Positions 27,372 to 35,904 of a DNA stretch of 64,000 nucleotides are shown piece after piece. Under the pieces are notes generated by a model. That model made no database searches, was not told the origin of the DNA, and worked only from the letters and a program-made list of their open reading frames with translations. Every line of letters starts with the position of its first letter. The stretch's first letter is position 1. This DNA is from Sphingomonas koreensis (GTDB lineage: Bacteria; Pseudomonadota; Alphaproteobacteria; Sphingomonadales; Sphingomonadaceae), in assembly GCF_002797435.1 (NCBI RefSeq), contig NZ_PGEN01000001.1, positions 186,001 to 250,000 on the forward strand, read 5' to 3'. A program made the translations under genes and the position numbers.

Positions 27372-28874
27372 TCAGACCTCGACCGCCGCCGTCAGTCCCA
27401 GAGCGCCCGCCAGCGCGCGGTGGCGCTTCTCCACCGCTTCGCCGTAGAGCGCGGCGTCATCGCCGTCGAGGCTGAGCACCAGCTCATCTTCGGCCGCCGC
27501 AAGCGACGAGCGCCGCAATGGCCCCGCCACGCCGCCGCTCAGCCGCTGGCCCAGCCGCATGGCAAGCCCCCACAGCTTCGCGTGTTCCAGATCGTCGAGG
27601 CTGGCGAGCTGACCGATCGGCGGCGGCGATTCGAACCCGCCGCCCAGCGAGGTGAACAGCGCCTGCGCCAGCAGCGCGCGCCCGCGCGCGTCGATGCCTA
27701 CCCAATTGCCATGCAACGCGATCTCGAGCCCGCGTTCGGCCCGGAACTCGGGGTTGGCGCGCCAGCCCACATCGGCGAGCAGGCATGCGGCATGCCGCAG
27801 CCGCGCCAGATCGGCATCGTCGTCGAACAGCGGCGCGATCCACGCATCGAGCAGGTCGCCATGTTCGGGAAAGCGCCCCGAACGCTGGGCTTCATCGCGC
27901 GCCGCGACGATCAGCGGGTCTTCCAGCCGCTGCTCGCTGCTCAGCCCGCCATAAAGCAGCCCCTCGCGCAATCCGAAGGCCGAGGCCACCGTCTCGCGGC
28001 TGCCCAGATGCCTGATCAGCACGCCCAGCAGCGCCGCGGCATCCTCCATCGTCGCTACACGGCCCGACGACAGGTTGGGCACGGCGCGGATCTTGCCGCG
28101 GCCCAGTTGCTGGATCGTGCGCTGCAGCCGCGTGACCGTCGCCGCGGGCATCGCATATTCGTGGATCACCGGCAGCGGATAGCCGGTCAGGTGCATGTCG
28201 AGCCGCGCCAGCGCACGCCACGATCCGCCGACGAGGTAGAAGGGCAGGCCCGCCCCGCGCCCGGTCCAGCCGGCATCGCTCAGCAGCTTGGCGACCGTCC
28301 GGTCGAGCGTCCCCTTCCCCTTCTGGCGGATCGCGCCGATGCGCAACACGCCGAGCGGGAAGGAAACCCGGTCGGTCACGGTGCCCGCCACCACGCGCAC
28401 CAGTTCCAGCGATCCGCCGCCAAGGTCGCCGACGATGCCGTCGGCGTCGGGAATGCCGGAGAGCACGCCATAGCCCGCCGCCAATGCCTCGGCTTCGCCC
28501 GAAAGCAGCTCGACCTCCAGCCCCAGCGATCGCGCGATCGCGATCAGCTGGCCGCCGTTCGACGCCTCGCGCACCGCGGCGGTAGCGACGGTGCGGATCG
28601 AATCGACCTCCATCTCGCGGGCTAGGCTGGCGAAGCGGGCGAGCGCGGTGGTCGCCATCGTCAGCGCAGCCTCGTCGATCGCCCCGGTCTCGGTCAGCGA
28701 CCGGCCAAGGCCCGCCATCACCTTCTCGTTGAACAAAGTCGCGGGCAGCCGAGCCGCGCCGTCATAGACGACGAGGCGAATCGAGTTGGAGCCGATATCG
28801 ATGATCGCGGTGCGCTGCGCGGACGGCACCGGCTCGGCGCGAGGCTTGCGGAACAGGAGTGAGGTCACGCTCAC
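27372..28874 (-). CDS. ppx: Exopolyphosphatase (Ppx/GppA family)
   Basis: 500 residues from a GTG start that overlaps the ppk stop by four bases. It removes phosphate from polyphosphate ends, or acts on pppGpp. The sugar-kinase/actin-like fold is seen in the phosphate-1 motif AIIDIGSNSIRLVVYDG, RTVATAAVREASNG, the phosphate-2 motif GIVGDLGGGSLELV, and a C-terminal HD-like helical region with LRHAACLLADVGWRAN. Coupling to ppk supports a polyphosphate role. Confidence 0.93.
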   Translation of the reverse strand: MSVTSLLFRKPRAEPVPSAQRTAIIDIGSNSIRLVVYDGAARLPATLFNEKVMAGLGRSLTETGAIDEAALTMATTALARFASLAREMEVDSIRTVATAAVREASNGGQLIAIARSLGLEVELLSGEAEALAAGYGVLSGIPDADGIVGDLGGGSLELVRVVAGTVTDRVSFPLGVLRIGAIRQKGKGTLDRTVAKLLSDAGWTGRGAGLPFYLVGGSWRALARLDMHLTGYPLPVIHEYAMPAATVTRLQRTIQQLGRGKIRAVPNLSSGRVATMEDAAALLGVLIRHLGSRETVASAFGLREGLLYGGLSSEQRLEDPLIVAARDEAQRSGRFPEHGDLLDAWIAPLFDDDADLARLRHAACLLADVGWRANPEFRAERGLEIALHGNWVGIDARGRALLAQALFTSLGGGFESPPPIGQLASLDDLEHAKLWGLAMRLGQRLSGGVAGPLRRSSLAAAEDELVLSLDGDDAALYGEAVEKRHRALAGALGLTAAVEV

Positions 28875-31045
28875 CCGCTACGCTCCGCACGCCACCGGCG
28901 CAACGACAGCTTGGGCACCGCCTCGCTTGTCTCCAGCGCCGCGCCACGGCCCGACAGCGACGGGTTGGTCATGAAATAGCGGTGCAGGTTGAACGGCTTG
29001 GGGCCGGGATCTTCGCGGACGTAGCGGCCATCGCTTTGCAGCTCCCAGCTCTGCTCGGTGTCGATCAGGTTCGCGACCATCACCTGGTCCAGCACCTGAT
29101 CGTGCACCGTCGGATTCTGCAACGGAAGCATGAACTCCACGCGCCGGTCGAAATTGCGCGGCATCCAGTCGGCGGACGAGATGAACAGCTTCGCGCCGTC
29201 ATTGGGCAGCGCCTTGCCGTTGCCGAAGGCCCAGATGCGGCTGTGCTCCAGAAAACGCCCGACCACCGATTTGACGGTGATATTCTCCGACATGCCGGCA
29301 ATCCCCGGCCGCAGGCAGCAGATGCCGCGGATCACCAGATCGATCTCGACCCCGGCATTGCTCGCCTCGTAGAGCTTCTCGATCATCGCCGGATCGACGA
29401 GGCTGTTCATCTTGGCCCAGATCGCCGCCGGCTTGCCCGCCAGCGCATTGGCGATCTCGCCGTCTACCAGTTCCATCAGCCGGTCGCGCAGATGCCGCGG
29501 CGAGACCGTCAGCAGCTCCAGATCCTCCGGCTCGACATAGCCGGTGACGTAGTTGAAGATCTTCGCCGCATCGCGACCGATCCGCGGATCCGCGGTGAAG
29601 AAGCTGAGGTCGGTGTAGATCCGCGCCGTCACCGGGTGGTAGTTGCCCGTGCCGAAATGGCAGTAGGTGCGGAACTCGTCGCCCTCGCGCCGCACCACCA
29701 TCGAGACCTTGGCGTGCGTCTTCCACGTGGTGAAGCCATAGATCACCTGAACGCCCGCGCGCTCCAGCGCCGACGCCCAGAGCAGATTCTGCTCCTCGTC
29801 GAACCGCGCCTTGAGCTCGACTACCGCCGTGACCGACTTGCCCGCCTCGGCCGCCGCGATCAGCGCCTGGATCACCGCAGACTGTTTGCCGGCGCGGTAC
29901 AGCGTCTGCTTGATCGCCACCACATCGGGGTCGCTCGCCGCCTGTTTGAGGAAGGCCAGCACGACGTCGAACGTCTCGTACGGGTGGTGGACGACGATGT
30001 CCTTGGCCTTGATCGCCGCGAAGCAATCGCCGCCAAACTCACGGACCCGCTCCGGGAAGCGCGGGGCATAGGGCGGGAATTTGAGGTCGGGCCGGTCCTC
30101 CTCGACGATCATCGACAGGTCGCCCACGCCCAGGAAGCCGCCGGTCTCGGTCAGCAGCGCCTCGCTGCCGCCCAGTTCCTCGAGCAGCACCGCCTCGAGT
30201 CCGGGATCGATGCCCTCCTCCATCTCCAGACGGATGACTCGCCCGCGCCGCCGCCGCTTGATCGCGGTGCGGAAGTAGAGAACCAGATCCTCCGCCTCTT
30301 CCTCCAGCTCGATGTCGCTGTCGCGCAGCACCCGGAAGGTTGCCGACTTCTTGACGTCATATCCCGGAAAAAGCAGCGATGAGAACCGCTTGAGCAGCGT
30401 TTCTACCGGCACGTAGCAGGCACGCTCGCCCGGCACGCGCACGAAGCGCGGGCTCGCCGGGGGCAGCAGCACCAGCTCGCGGATCGGCTCGCCATCGCTC
30501 TGGCGGACCAGGTCGAAGATCACGCTCAGCCCCTTGTTGGGGATGAACGGAAAGGGGTGCGCCGGGTCCAGCGCCTGCGGGGTCAGGATCGGAAAGATCT
30601 GAAGACGGAAATGAGTCTGGACCCAATCGGCGACCTCGCCGACGATCGCATCGGCATCGAGCACCTCGATCCCGCGTTCGCCCAGCTCACGGCGGAGGAC
30701 GTTCCACACCGTCTGCTGGCTGTCGACCAGCTCGCTCGCATCCTCCACGATCGCGGCGAGCTGCTGCCCGGGGGTGCGGCCGTCGGCGGAATGCGCCTCC
30801 ACCTCCTGCATCTGCTGGCCTTTGAGGCCCGCGACGCGGACCATGAAGAACTCGTCGAGGTTGGAGCCGGAAATCGAGAGGAACCGCAACCGTTCGAGCA
30901 GCGGGTGCGCGGTGTTGGCCGCTTCCTCCATCACCCGGCGGTTGAACGCCAGCCAGCTCAGCTCGCGATTGAAGTAGCGCGCTCCGCCTTCCACCGGGCT
31001 CGCCGGCTCATTCTCTTCAGGCTTGAGTTGCGCGCGGCTCGACAT
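28871..31045 (-). CDS. ppk: Polyphosphate kinase 1
   Basis: 724 residues. It reversibly makes polyphosphate from ATP. The N-terminal domain begins RYFNRELSWLAFNRRVMEEA. The phospholipase D-like domains hold the autophosphorylated histidine near residue 463 in TYCHFGTGNYHPVTARIYTD, and the second HKD-like region ISSADWMPRNFDRRVEFM. The ATG at 31043-31045 is the standard position. It sits nine bases after hdaA and overlaps ppx, so the three are one transcript. Confidence 0.97.
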   Translation of the reverse strand: MSSRAQLKPEENEPASPVEGGARYFNRELSWLAFNRRVMEEAANTAHPLLERLRFLSISGSNLDEFFMVRVAGLKGQQMQEVEAHSADGRTPGQQLAAIVEDASELVDSQQTVWNVLRRELGERGIEVLDADAIVGEVADWVQTHFRLQIFPILTPQALDPAHPFPFIPNKGLSVIFDLVRQSDGEPIRELVLLPPASPRFVRVPGERACYVPVETLLKRFSSLLFPGYDVKKSATFRVLRDSDIELEEEAEDLVLYFRTAIKRRRRGRVIRLEMEEGIDPGLEAVLLEELGGSEALLTETGGFLGVGDLSMIVEEDRPDLKFPPYAPRFPERVREFGGDCFAAIKAKDIVVHHPYETFDVVLAFLKQAASDPDVVAIKQTLYRAGKQSAVIQALIAAAEAGKSVTAVVELKARFDEEQNLLWASALERAGVQVIYGFTTWKTHAKVSMVVRREGDEFRTYCHFGTGNYHPVTARIYTDLSFFTADPRIGRDAAKIFNYVTGYVEPEDLELLTVSPRHLRDRLMELVDGEIANALAGKPAAIWAKMNSLVDPAMIEKLYEASNAGVEIDLVIRGICCLRPGIAGMSENITVKSVVGRFLEHSRIWAFGNGKALPNDGAKLFISSADWMPRNFDRRVEFMLPLQNPTVHDQVLDQVMVANLIDTEQSWELQSDGRYVREDPGPKPFNLHRYFMTNPSLSGRGAALETSEAVPKLSLRRWRAERSG

Positions 31046-31054
31046 GGTTCCTCG

Positions 31055-31678
31055 TCAGGGTTGCGCGCCCGGCTCCCTGAGAAGCCCGGACGCTGAGAGT
31101 GTGGACTTCACCGCCGCGATCGACAAGCGCCGGTTGCGGCGGCGGCTGACATCCTCCTCCAGCGCCTCCGCGGTGCGCAGGATCGTCAGGTAATCCCGTT
31201 CGATCCGGCGCAACACCCAGGCCACTACATCGGGATTTGCGACGATCTCGTGACGGTCGAGCAGCTGCTGCAGGATATCGGCCGCCAACCGGTCGTCGGG
31301 CTGCTCGATCCGCGCGATCGGGCTGGCGTTGAGCCGTGAGCGCAGATCGGGCAGCCGCACCTGCCAGACGGGCGGGGCGTCGTCCGCGACCAGGAACAGC
31401 GGCCGGTGGGCCGCCTGCGCCTCGTTCCAGGCATGGAACAGCATCGTCTCGCTCTGGCGGTCGGCCTCGTCGATCATCGTCCCGCCGCTGCGCACCGCCA
31501 TCGTCCGCGCCAGCAGGCTGCGACCCGACTTGCGCGGCCCGGTAATGATCGCCGCCATCACCGGCCAGGTCGCCCAATGCTCGAGAATATGGACCGCTCT
31601 GGAATTGCCTTCGCCGACAAGGAAACTGTCCTCGCGCGCGCCGGCGGGCCGGTCGAGCGGCAGGGAAAGCTGGCTCAT
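31055..31678 (-). CDS. HdaA-like DnaA regulatory inactivator
   Basis: 207 residues from an ATG that overlaps the stop of the DUF2066 gene by four bases. It is related to the DnaA AAA+ domain but lacks the DNA-binding domain. The start [11 protein letters not shown] contains the QLSLPL clamp-binding motif used by Hda proteins to dock on the DNA polymerase sliding clamp. A Walker A-like loop GPRKSGRS has Arg in place of Lys, as in E. coli Hda, and the Walker B region is LFLVADDAP. It should promote ATP hydrolysis by DnaA after initiation. It lies directly before ppk. Confidence 0.88.
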   Translation of the reverse strand: MSQLSLPLDRPAGAREDSFLVGEGNSRAVHILEHWATWPVMAAIITGPRKSGRSLLARTMAVRSGGTMIDEADRQSETMLFHAWNEAQAAHRPLFLVADDAPPVWQVRLPDLRSRLNASPIARIEQPDDRLAADILQQLLDRHEIVANPDVVAWVLRRIERDYLTILRTAEALEEDVSRRRNRRLSIAAVKSTLSASGLLREPGAQP

Positions 31679-32949
31679 CCGTCCGTGCTGTTCCCGACAG
31701 GCGGCGGCGGAGCCGGGGTCGCGGGCGCCTGCCCGCCTCCACCCCGCCGGATTCGCAGTACCCCCGGCCCTTCTTCGACCTGCCAGCCGCGCGCGCGCAA
31801 CGCCGCGCTCAGCGCGGCCTGGCTGCCCTCGAAGGTCACGCGCATCACCGAAATGCCGCCCAGCGCCATGCTGGTCGTGGTGGCCGAGGTGACGCCCGGC
31901 ACGCCGCGCATCGCCGATTCGCCGCCATTGAGCGCCGCGACGCTCGGCGTATCGAACTGGACCGTCAGTGCAGTTCCGGTCGTCGCCACCGGCACGTCGG
32001 TCGGCTCGATCGGCGCTTCCTCGCCCGTCTCCTCGATCGGGATCTCGGGCTTGGGCGGCTCGGTACCGAGCAGATGGTCGGTGCGCAGCCGCCCCGAACG
32101 CAGCGCGTCCTGATAGGCCTGGTCGATCCGCCGGATGCCGGCATCGATCAGCGCGGGCAGCGCATTGCCGTCGTTCACGCGCAGCACGAACTGCGCGATC
32201 CGGACATTGTCCGGTCCGTGACCGGCGGTGAAAACCCCGACGATCGGGCCGCCGGGATAGCTGCGCCGCAGCTCCACCGTCGGGATCAGCACGTCGTCCG
32301 CGCCATATTGGTCGAGGATCGCACGCCACCAGCCGCGGCCCCTGCGCCCCACCTGTCCGGCGTTCATCAGCAGGCGGTCGGGCCCGCTACCGCCGGGGCG
32401 CACATAGTCGATCGCACTGTTGCCGGTGCGGAATCGCTTCCACCCGTCGAGGAACGCGCTGTTCCCCTCGAACACCCGGTGCGTCCCGCCCGAAACCTGG
32501 ACCGGGATCAGCAGCATCGGCGGCGATCGCATCATCTGCCCGCCCACGCCCAGGATCGATGCCGCGCGGTTGCGGTCGAACAGCACGCCGAGCTTGGCGA
32601 CGTACCGGTTCGGGCCGATCTGCTCGCGCTCGACGATGATGCCGGTGACGATTCCATCGAGCGCCGAGTCGCCCAGGGTCGATCCCTGCCCGGTCAGCCG
32701 CTGCGCCAGCATCGTCCACGCCTTGCGCTGCGCCAGTCGCCAGCCGCCCAGCCGGGCCGATTCCGCATCCTTGGCGCGGACGTCGATCTCGACTCCGCTC
32801 ACCTCGAAACTGCCCGAGCTCTCACCGGAGCCGGCGGCCGGCTCGGCGGTGCCGGCGCCCTTCCCGGCCTGCGCGAGCGCAAAACCCGCCGTGGCGAGCA
32901 GCGCGACGGCGGCGGTCGTGGCAAAGGCGGGGGACATACGACGCAACAT
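31675..32949 (-). CDS. DUF2066 exported protein
   Basis: 424 residues starting with a signal peptide ([20 protein letters not shown], then AQA). The DUF2066 region covers about 45-310, with [29 protein letters not shown], and [16 protein letters not shown] Gly/Pro-rich tail follows ([15 protein letters not shown]). The family has no known function. It overlaps hdaA by four bases and so heads the DUF2066-hdaA-ppk-ppx operon. The ATG at 32947-32949 has AAAGGGCGG upstream. It is divergent from purM. Confidence 0.83.
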   Translation of the reverse strand: MLRRMSPAFATTAAVALLATAGFALAQAGKGAGTAEPAAGSGESSGSFEVSGVEIDVRAKDAESARLGGWRLAQRKAWTMLAQRLTGQGSTLGDSALDGIVTGIIVEREQIGPNRYVAKLGVLFDRNRAASILGVGGQMMRSPPMLLIPVQVSGGTHRVFEGNSAFLDGWKRFRTGNSAIDYVRPGGSGPDRLLMNAGQVGRRGRGWWRAILDQYGADDVLIPTVELRRSYPGGPIVGVFTAGHGPDNVRIAQFVLRVNDGNALPALIDAGIRRIDQAYQDALRSGRLRTDHLLGTEPPKPEIPIEETGEEAPIEPTDVPVATTGTALTVQFDTPSVAALNGGESAMRGVPGVTSATTTSMALGGISVMRVTFEGSQAALSAALRARGWQVEEGPGVLRIRRGGGGQAPATPAPPPPVGNSTDG

Positions 32950-33011
32950 TCGCCGCCCTTTTGGCGAAGCAGGCGTGGAAATCCAAGCGCGATATCGCTA
33001 GGCGGCACTCC

Positions 33012-34106
33012 ATGACCGATCCCAAGCCCTATACCTATGCCCAGGCGGGCGTCTCGATCGATGCCGGCAACGCGCTGGTCAAGGCGATCGCTCCGCTTGC
33101 CCGTTCCACGCGCCGTCCGGGCGCCGACGCCGATCTCGGCGGATTCGGCGGCCTGTTCGACTTGAAGGCCGCGGGCTTCACCGATCCGCTGCTGGTCGCG
33201 GCGAACGACGGCGTCGGCACCAAGCTCAAGCTCGCGATCGAGCATGACCATCACGACAGCGTCGGCATCGATCTCGTCGCGATGTGCGCCAACGACCTGA
33301 TCGTCCAGGGCGCCGAACCGCTGTTCTTCCTCGACTATTTCGCCACCGGAAAGCTGGTGAACGGCGTCGCCGAGCGCGTCGTCGCGAGCATCGCGCAGGG
33401 CTGCATCCAGGCCGGCTGCGCGCTGATCGGCGGCGAGACCGCGGAAATGCCCGGCATGTATGCCGATGGCGACTATGACCTTGCCGGCTTCTGCGTCGGC
33501 GCGGTCGAGCGCGACCGGCTGCTCGACGGCAAGAAGATCGCGCCGGGCGACGTCATCCTCGGCCTTGGCTCGACCGGCGTCCATTCGAACGGCTATTCGC
33601 TGGTCCGCCGCCTTGCCGCGGACAAGGGCTGGAAGCTCGACCGCCCCGCGCTGTTCGATCAGGACACGATCCTGCTCGACGCGCTGATGGCGCCGACCCG
33701 CATCTATGTGAAGAGCCTGCTCCCGCTGCTGCGCGATGGCGCGATCAACGGCCTTGCCCATATCACCGGCGGCGGCCTGCTCGAGAATATCCCGCGCGTC
33801 CTGCCCGAGGGCTGCCATGCCCGCGTCGATGCCGACAGCTGGGCACAGCCGCGGCTGATGGCGTTCCTGCAGGCGCAGGGCAATATCGAGCCGGAAGAGA
33901 TGGCGCGCACCTTCAACTGCGGCATCGGCATGGTTGCGGTGGTTTCGGCGGACAAGGCCGATGCGGTTGCTCAGGCACTCGAAGCTGCGGGCGAGACCGT
34001 CCACCGCATCGGCGGAATCGAGGCCGGCCAGCGCGGCTGCACCGTCGCCGGCAGCGCCGAGACCTGGGCCGCGCGGGCCGAGTGGTCCGCCACGCATAAT
34101 GCCTGA
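33012..34106 (+). CDS. purM: Phosphoribosylformylglycinamidine cyclo-ligase
   Basis: 364 residues from the ATG at 33012; an in-frame extension upstream overlaps the divergent DUF2066 start and was rejected. It closes the imidazole ring to form AIR in purine synthesis. Key blocks: [83 protein letters not shown] and [16 protein letters not shown]. purN follows after a 120-base gap that carries a repeat element. Confidence 0.97.
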   Translation: MTDPKPYTYAQAGVSIDAGNALVKAIAPLARSTRRPGADADLGGFGGLFDLKAAGFTDPLLVAANDGVGTKLKLAIEHDHHDSVGIDLVAMCANDLIVQGAEPLFFLDYFATGKLVNGVAERVVASIAQGCIQAGCALIGGETAEMPGMYADGDYDLAGFCVGAVERDRLLDGKKIAPGDVILGLGSTGVHSNGYSLVRRLAADKGWKLDRPALFDQDTILLDALMAPTRIYVKSLLPLLRDGAINGLAHITGGGLLENIPRVLPEGCHARVDADSWAQPRLMAFLQAQGNIEPEEMARTFNCGIGMVAVVSADKADAVAQALEAAGETVHRIGGIEAGQRGCTVAGSAETWAARAEWSATHNA

Positions 34107-34116
34107 GCGGTACAAT

Positions 34117-34222
34117 CCCCCCTCCCGCTTGCGGGAGGGATCGGGGGAGGGTCTTTCCTCCTTCCCGTTCTTCACCGCCTGCCGACAAGCCCTCCCCCCG
34201 CCCCTCCCGCAAGCGGGAGGAG
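34117..34222. repeat. Inverted-repeat element between purM and purN
   Basis: About 106 bases bounded by two inverted arms of about 35 bases. Each arm contains an almost perfect palindrome: CCTCCCGC-TT-GCGGGAGG on the left and CCTCCCGC-AA-GCGGGAGG on the right, then GGGGGAGGG facing CCCTCCCCC. The centre is an unrelated pyrimidine-rich stretch of about 35 bases. The shape is that of a short non-coding mobile repeat; the right arm ends just before the purN ATG and could supply its ribosome site (GGGAGGAGAG). Confidence 0.75.
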
Positions 34223-34226
34223 AGCG

Positions 34227-34793
34227 GTGAAACGCAAACTCGGCATCCTCATCTCCGGCCGCGGCTCCAACATGATGGCGCTGGCCGAGGCTGCGCGCCT
34301 TCCGGAAAGCCCCTATGAGGTCGCGCTGGTCGCCTCGGACAAGCCCGCCGCGCCCGGCCTCGCCTGGGCGGCGGAGCAGGGCATCGCCACCTTCGCGCTG
34401 TCGCCCAAGGGGATGCCCAAGGCCGATTATGAGGCGGGGATCGACACGGCACTGCGCGATGCGGGCGTCGAGGCGATCGCGCTCGCCGGCTATATGCGCC
34501 TGCTCACCGATGCGTTCGTCGCGCGCTGGCGCGGACGGATCGTCAATATCCACCCCTCGCTCCTGCCCAAATACAAGGGCCTCGACACCCATGCTCGGGC
34601 GATCGAGGCGGGCGACGCGGCGGGCGGCTGTTCGGTCCATGTCGTCACCGAGGAGCTCGACGGCGGCGAGGTGCTGGGCCAGGCACAGGTGCCGATCCTG
34701 CCCGGCGACACGTCCGAAACGCTCGCAGAGCGCGTCCTCGCCGAGGAACACCGGCTCTATCCGCGCATTGTCGCAGAATGGCTCAGCAGATGA
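34227..34793 (+). CDS. purN: Phosphoribosylglycinamide formyltransferase
   Basis: 188 residues. It transfers a formyl group from 10-formyl-THF to GAR. The N-terminal nucleotide site KLGILISGRGSNMMALAEA, the AGYMRLLTDAFV segment, and the catalytic NIHPSLLPKYKGLDTHARAI with the downstream GCSVHVVTEELDGGEVLGQA are all present. It overlaps the YjbR-like gene by four bases. Confidence 0.97.
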   Translation: MKRKLGILISGRGSNMMALAEAARLPESPYEVALVASDKPAAPGLAWAAEQGIATFALSPKGMPKADYEAGIDTALRDAGVEAIALAGYMRLLTDAFVARWRGRIVNIHPSLLPKYKGLDTHARAIEAGDAAGGCSVHVVTEELDGGEVLGQAQVPILPGDTSETLAERVLAEEHRLYPRIVAEWLSR

Positions 34794-35167
34794 CCCCTCA
34801 GGCGGCTGCGGCGCTCGACAGGCTCCGTGCCGCCGCGCTCGCGCTTCCGGAGGCGGACGAAAAGCTCTCGCACGGCATGCCCGCCTTCTTCATCCGGAAG
34901 GGCAAGATGTTCGCCTATTTCTGGCACCACCATCATGACGACGACGTGACCGCCGCGATCGTCAAGACCAGCGGGACCGAGGAACAGGCGATGCTGATCG
35001 AGATGGAGCCCGATCTCTATTATCGCCCGCCCTATTTCGGCCCGTCGGGCTGGGTCGGCATCCATCTCGATCGCGCGGCCACCGACTGGGATCGCGTCGC
35101 CGACCGCGTTGCGATCAGCTGGGAACTCGTCGCCCCGCGCCGGTTGCTGGAAGCCGGCGGACGCTGA
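34790..35167 (+). CDS. MmcQ/YjbR family protein
   Basis: 125 residues from the ATG that overlaps the purN stop (ATGA); an ATG four codons upstream is equally possible. The protein has the double-wing CyaY-like form of this family: LALPEADEKLSHGMPAFFIR, KGKMFAYFWHHHHDDDVTAA, and YRPPYFGPSGWVGIHLD. Family members bind DNA in at least some cases, but the cellular role is unknown. It is translationally coupled to purN. Confidence 0.8.
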   Translation: MTPQAAAALDRLRAAALALPEADEKLSHGMPAFFIRKGKMFAYFWHHHHDDDVTAAIVKTSGTEEQAMLIEMEPDLYYRPPYFGPSGWVGIHLDRAATDWDRVADRVAISWELVAPRRLLEAGGR

Positions 35168-35208
35168 TTCCCTTGCCCTTGCCGATCGCACTGCCCAAAC
35201 AGGAACCG

Positions 35209-35904
35209 ATGCTGAAGGTCGCCAGCTACAATATGCGCAAGTCGATCGGCACGGACCGGCGACGGATGCCCGAACGCACGCTGGAAGTGCTGCGCGAGAT
35301 CGACGCCGACGTCATCGCGTTGCAGGAGGCTGACCGTCGCTTCGGCGCGAAGCAGGGCGTGATCACCCCGCATCTGCTCGAAGAGCACAGCCCGTGGAAG
35401 GCGGTGCAGTTCGGCGTGCGCAGCGGCAGCATGGGCTGGCACGGCAACGCGATCCTGGTGCGCAAGGACGCGCAGATCCTCGATTGCGAGATCATCCATC
35501 TGCCCGCGCTCGAACCGCGCGGCGCGGTGATGGCCGATCTGCGCATCCAGGGCGAGCCGCTTCGCGTGGTCGGCATGCATCTCGACCTGTCGGGGCTGTG
35601 GCGGCGGCGCCAGGCGCACGCGATCCTCACCCATCTCGGCACCAGCGAACGCGAAATGCCCACCGTGATGATGGGCGACCTCAACGACTGGACCGCACGC
35701 TCGGGCTGCCTGCGCGATTTCGGGCGCGATTTCGCCTTTGCGGAGACGGGCCGTTCTTTCCATGCCCGCCGCCCGGTCGCACGGCTCGACCGGATCATGG
35801 TCTCGTCCGGTTTGTCGGTCGCCGATTGCGGCGTCCATGAAAGCCCGGCATCGCGCACCGCATCGGATCACCTGCCCGTCTGGGCGTCGCTGGAGCGCAA
35901 ATGA
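35209..35904 (+). CDS. Endonuclease/exonuclease/phosphatase family protein
   Basis: 231 residues from the ATG at 35209, with AGGA upstream. The EEP fold is marked by VASYNMRKSIGTDRRRMPER, the metal glutamate in VIALQEADRRFG, the active MGDLNDWTARSG, and the closing ASRTASDHLPVWASL histidine. Substrates in the family range from DNA to phospholipids, so none can be assigned. It overlaps the patatin gene by four bases, which makes a lipid or phosphodiester link attractive but unproven. Confidence 0.85.
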   Translation: MLKVASYNMRKSIGTDRRRMPERTLEVLREIDADVIALQEADRRFGAKQGVITPHLLEEHSPWKAVQFGVRSGSMGWHGNAILVRKDAQILDCEIIHLPALEPRGAVMADLRIQGEPLRVVGMHLDLSGLWRRRQAHAILTHLGTSEREMPTVMMGDLNDWTARSGCLRDFGRDFAFAETGRSFHARRPVARLDRIMVSSGLSVADCGVHESPASRTASDHLPVWASLERK

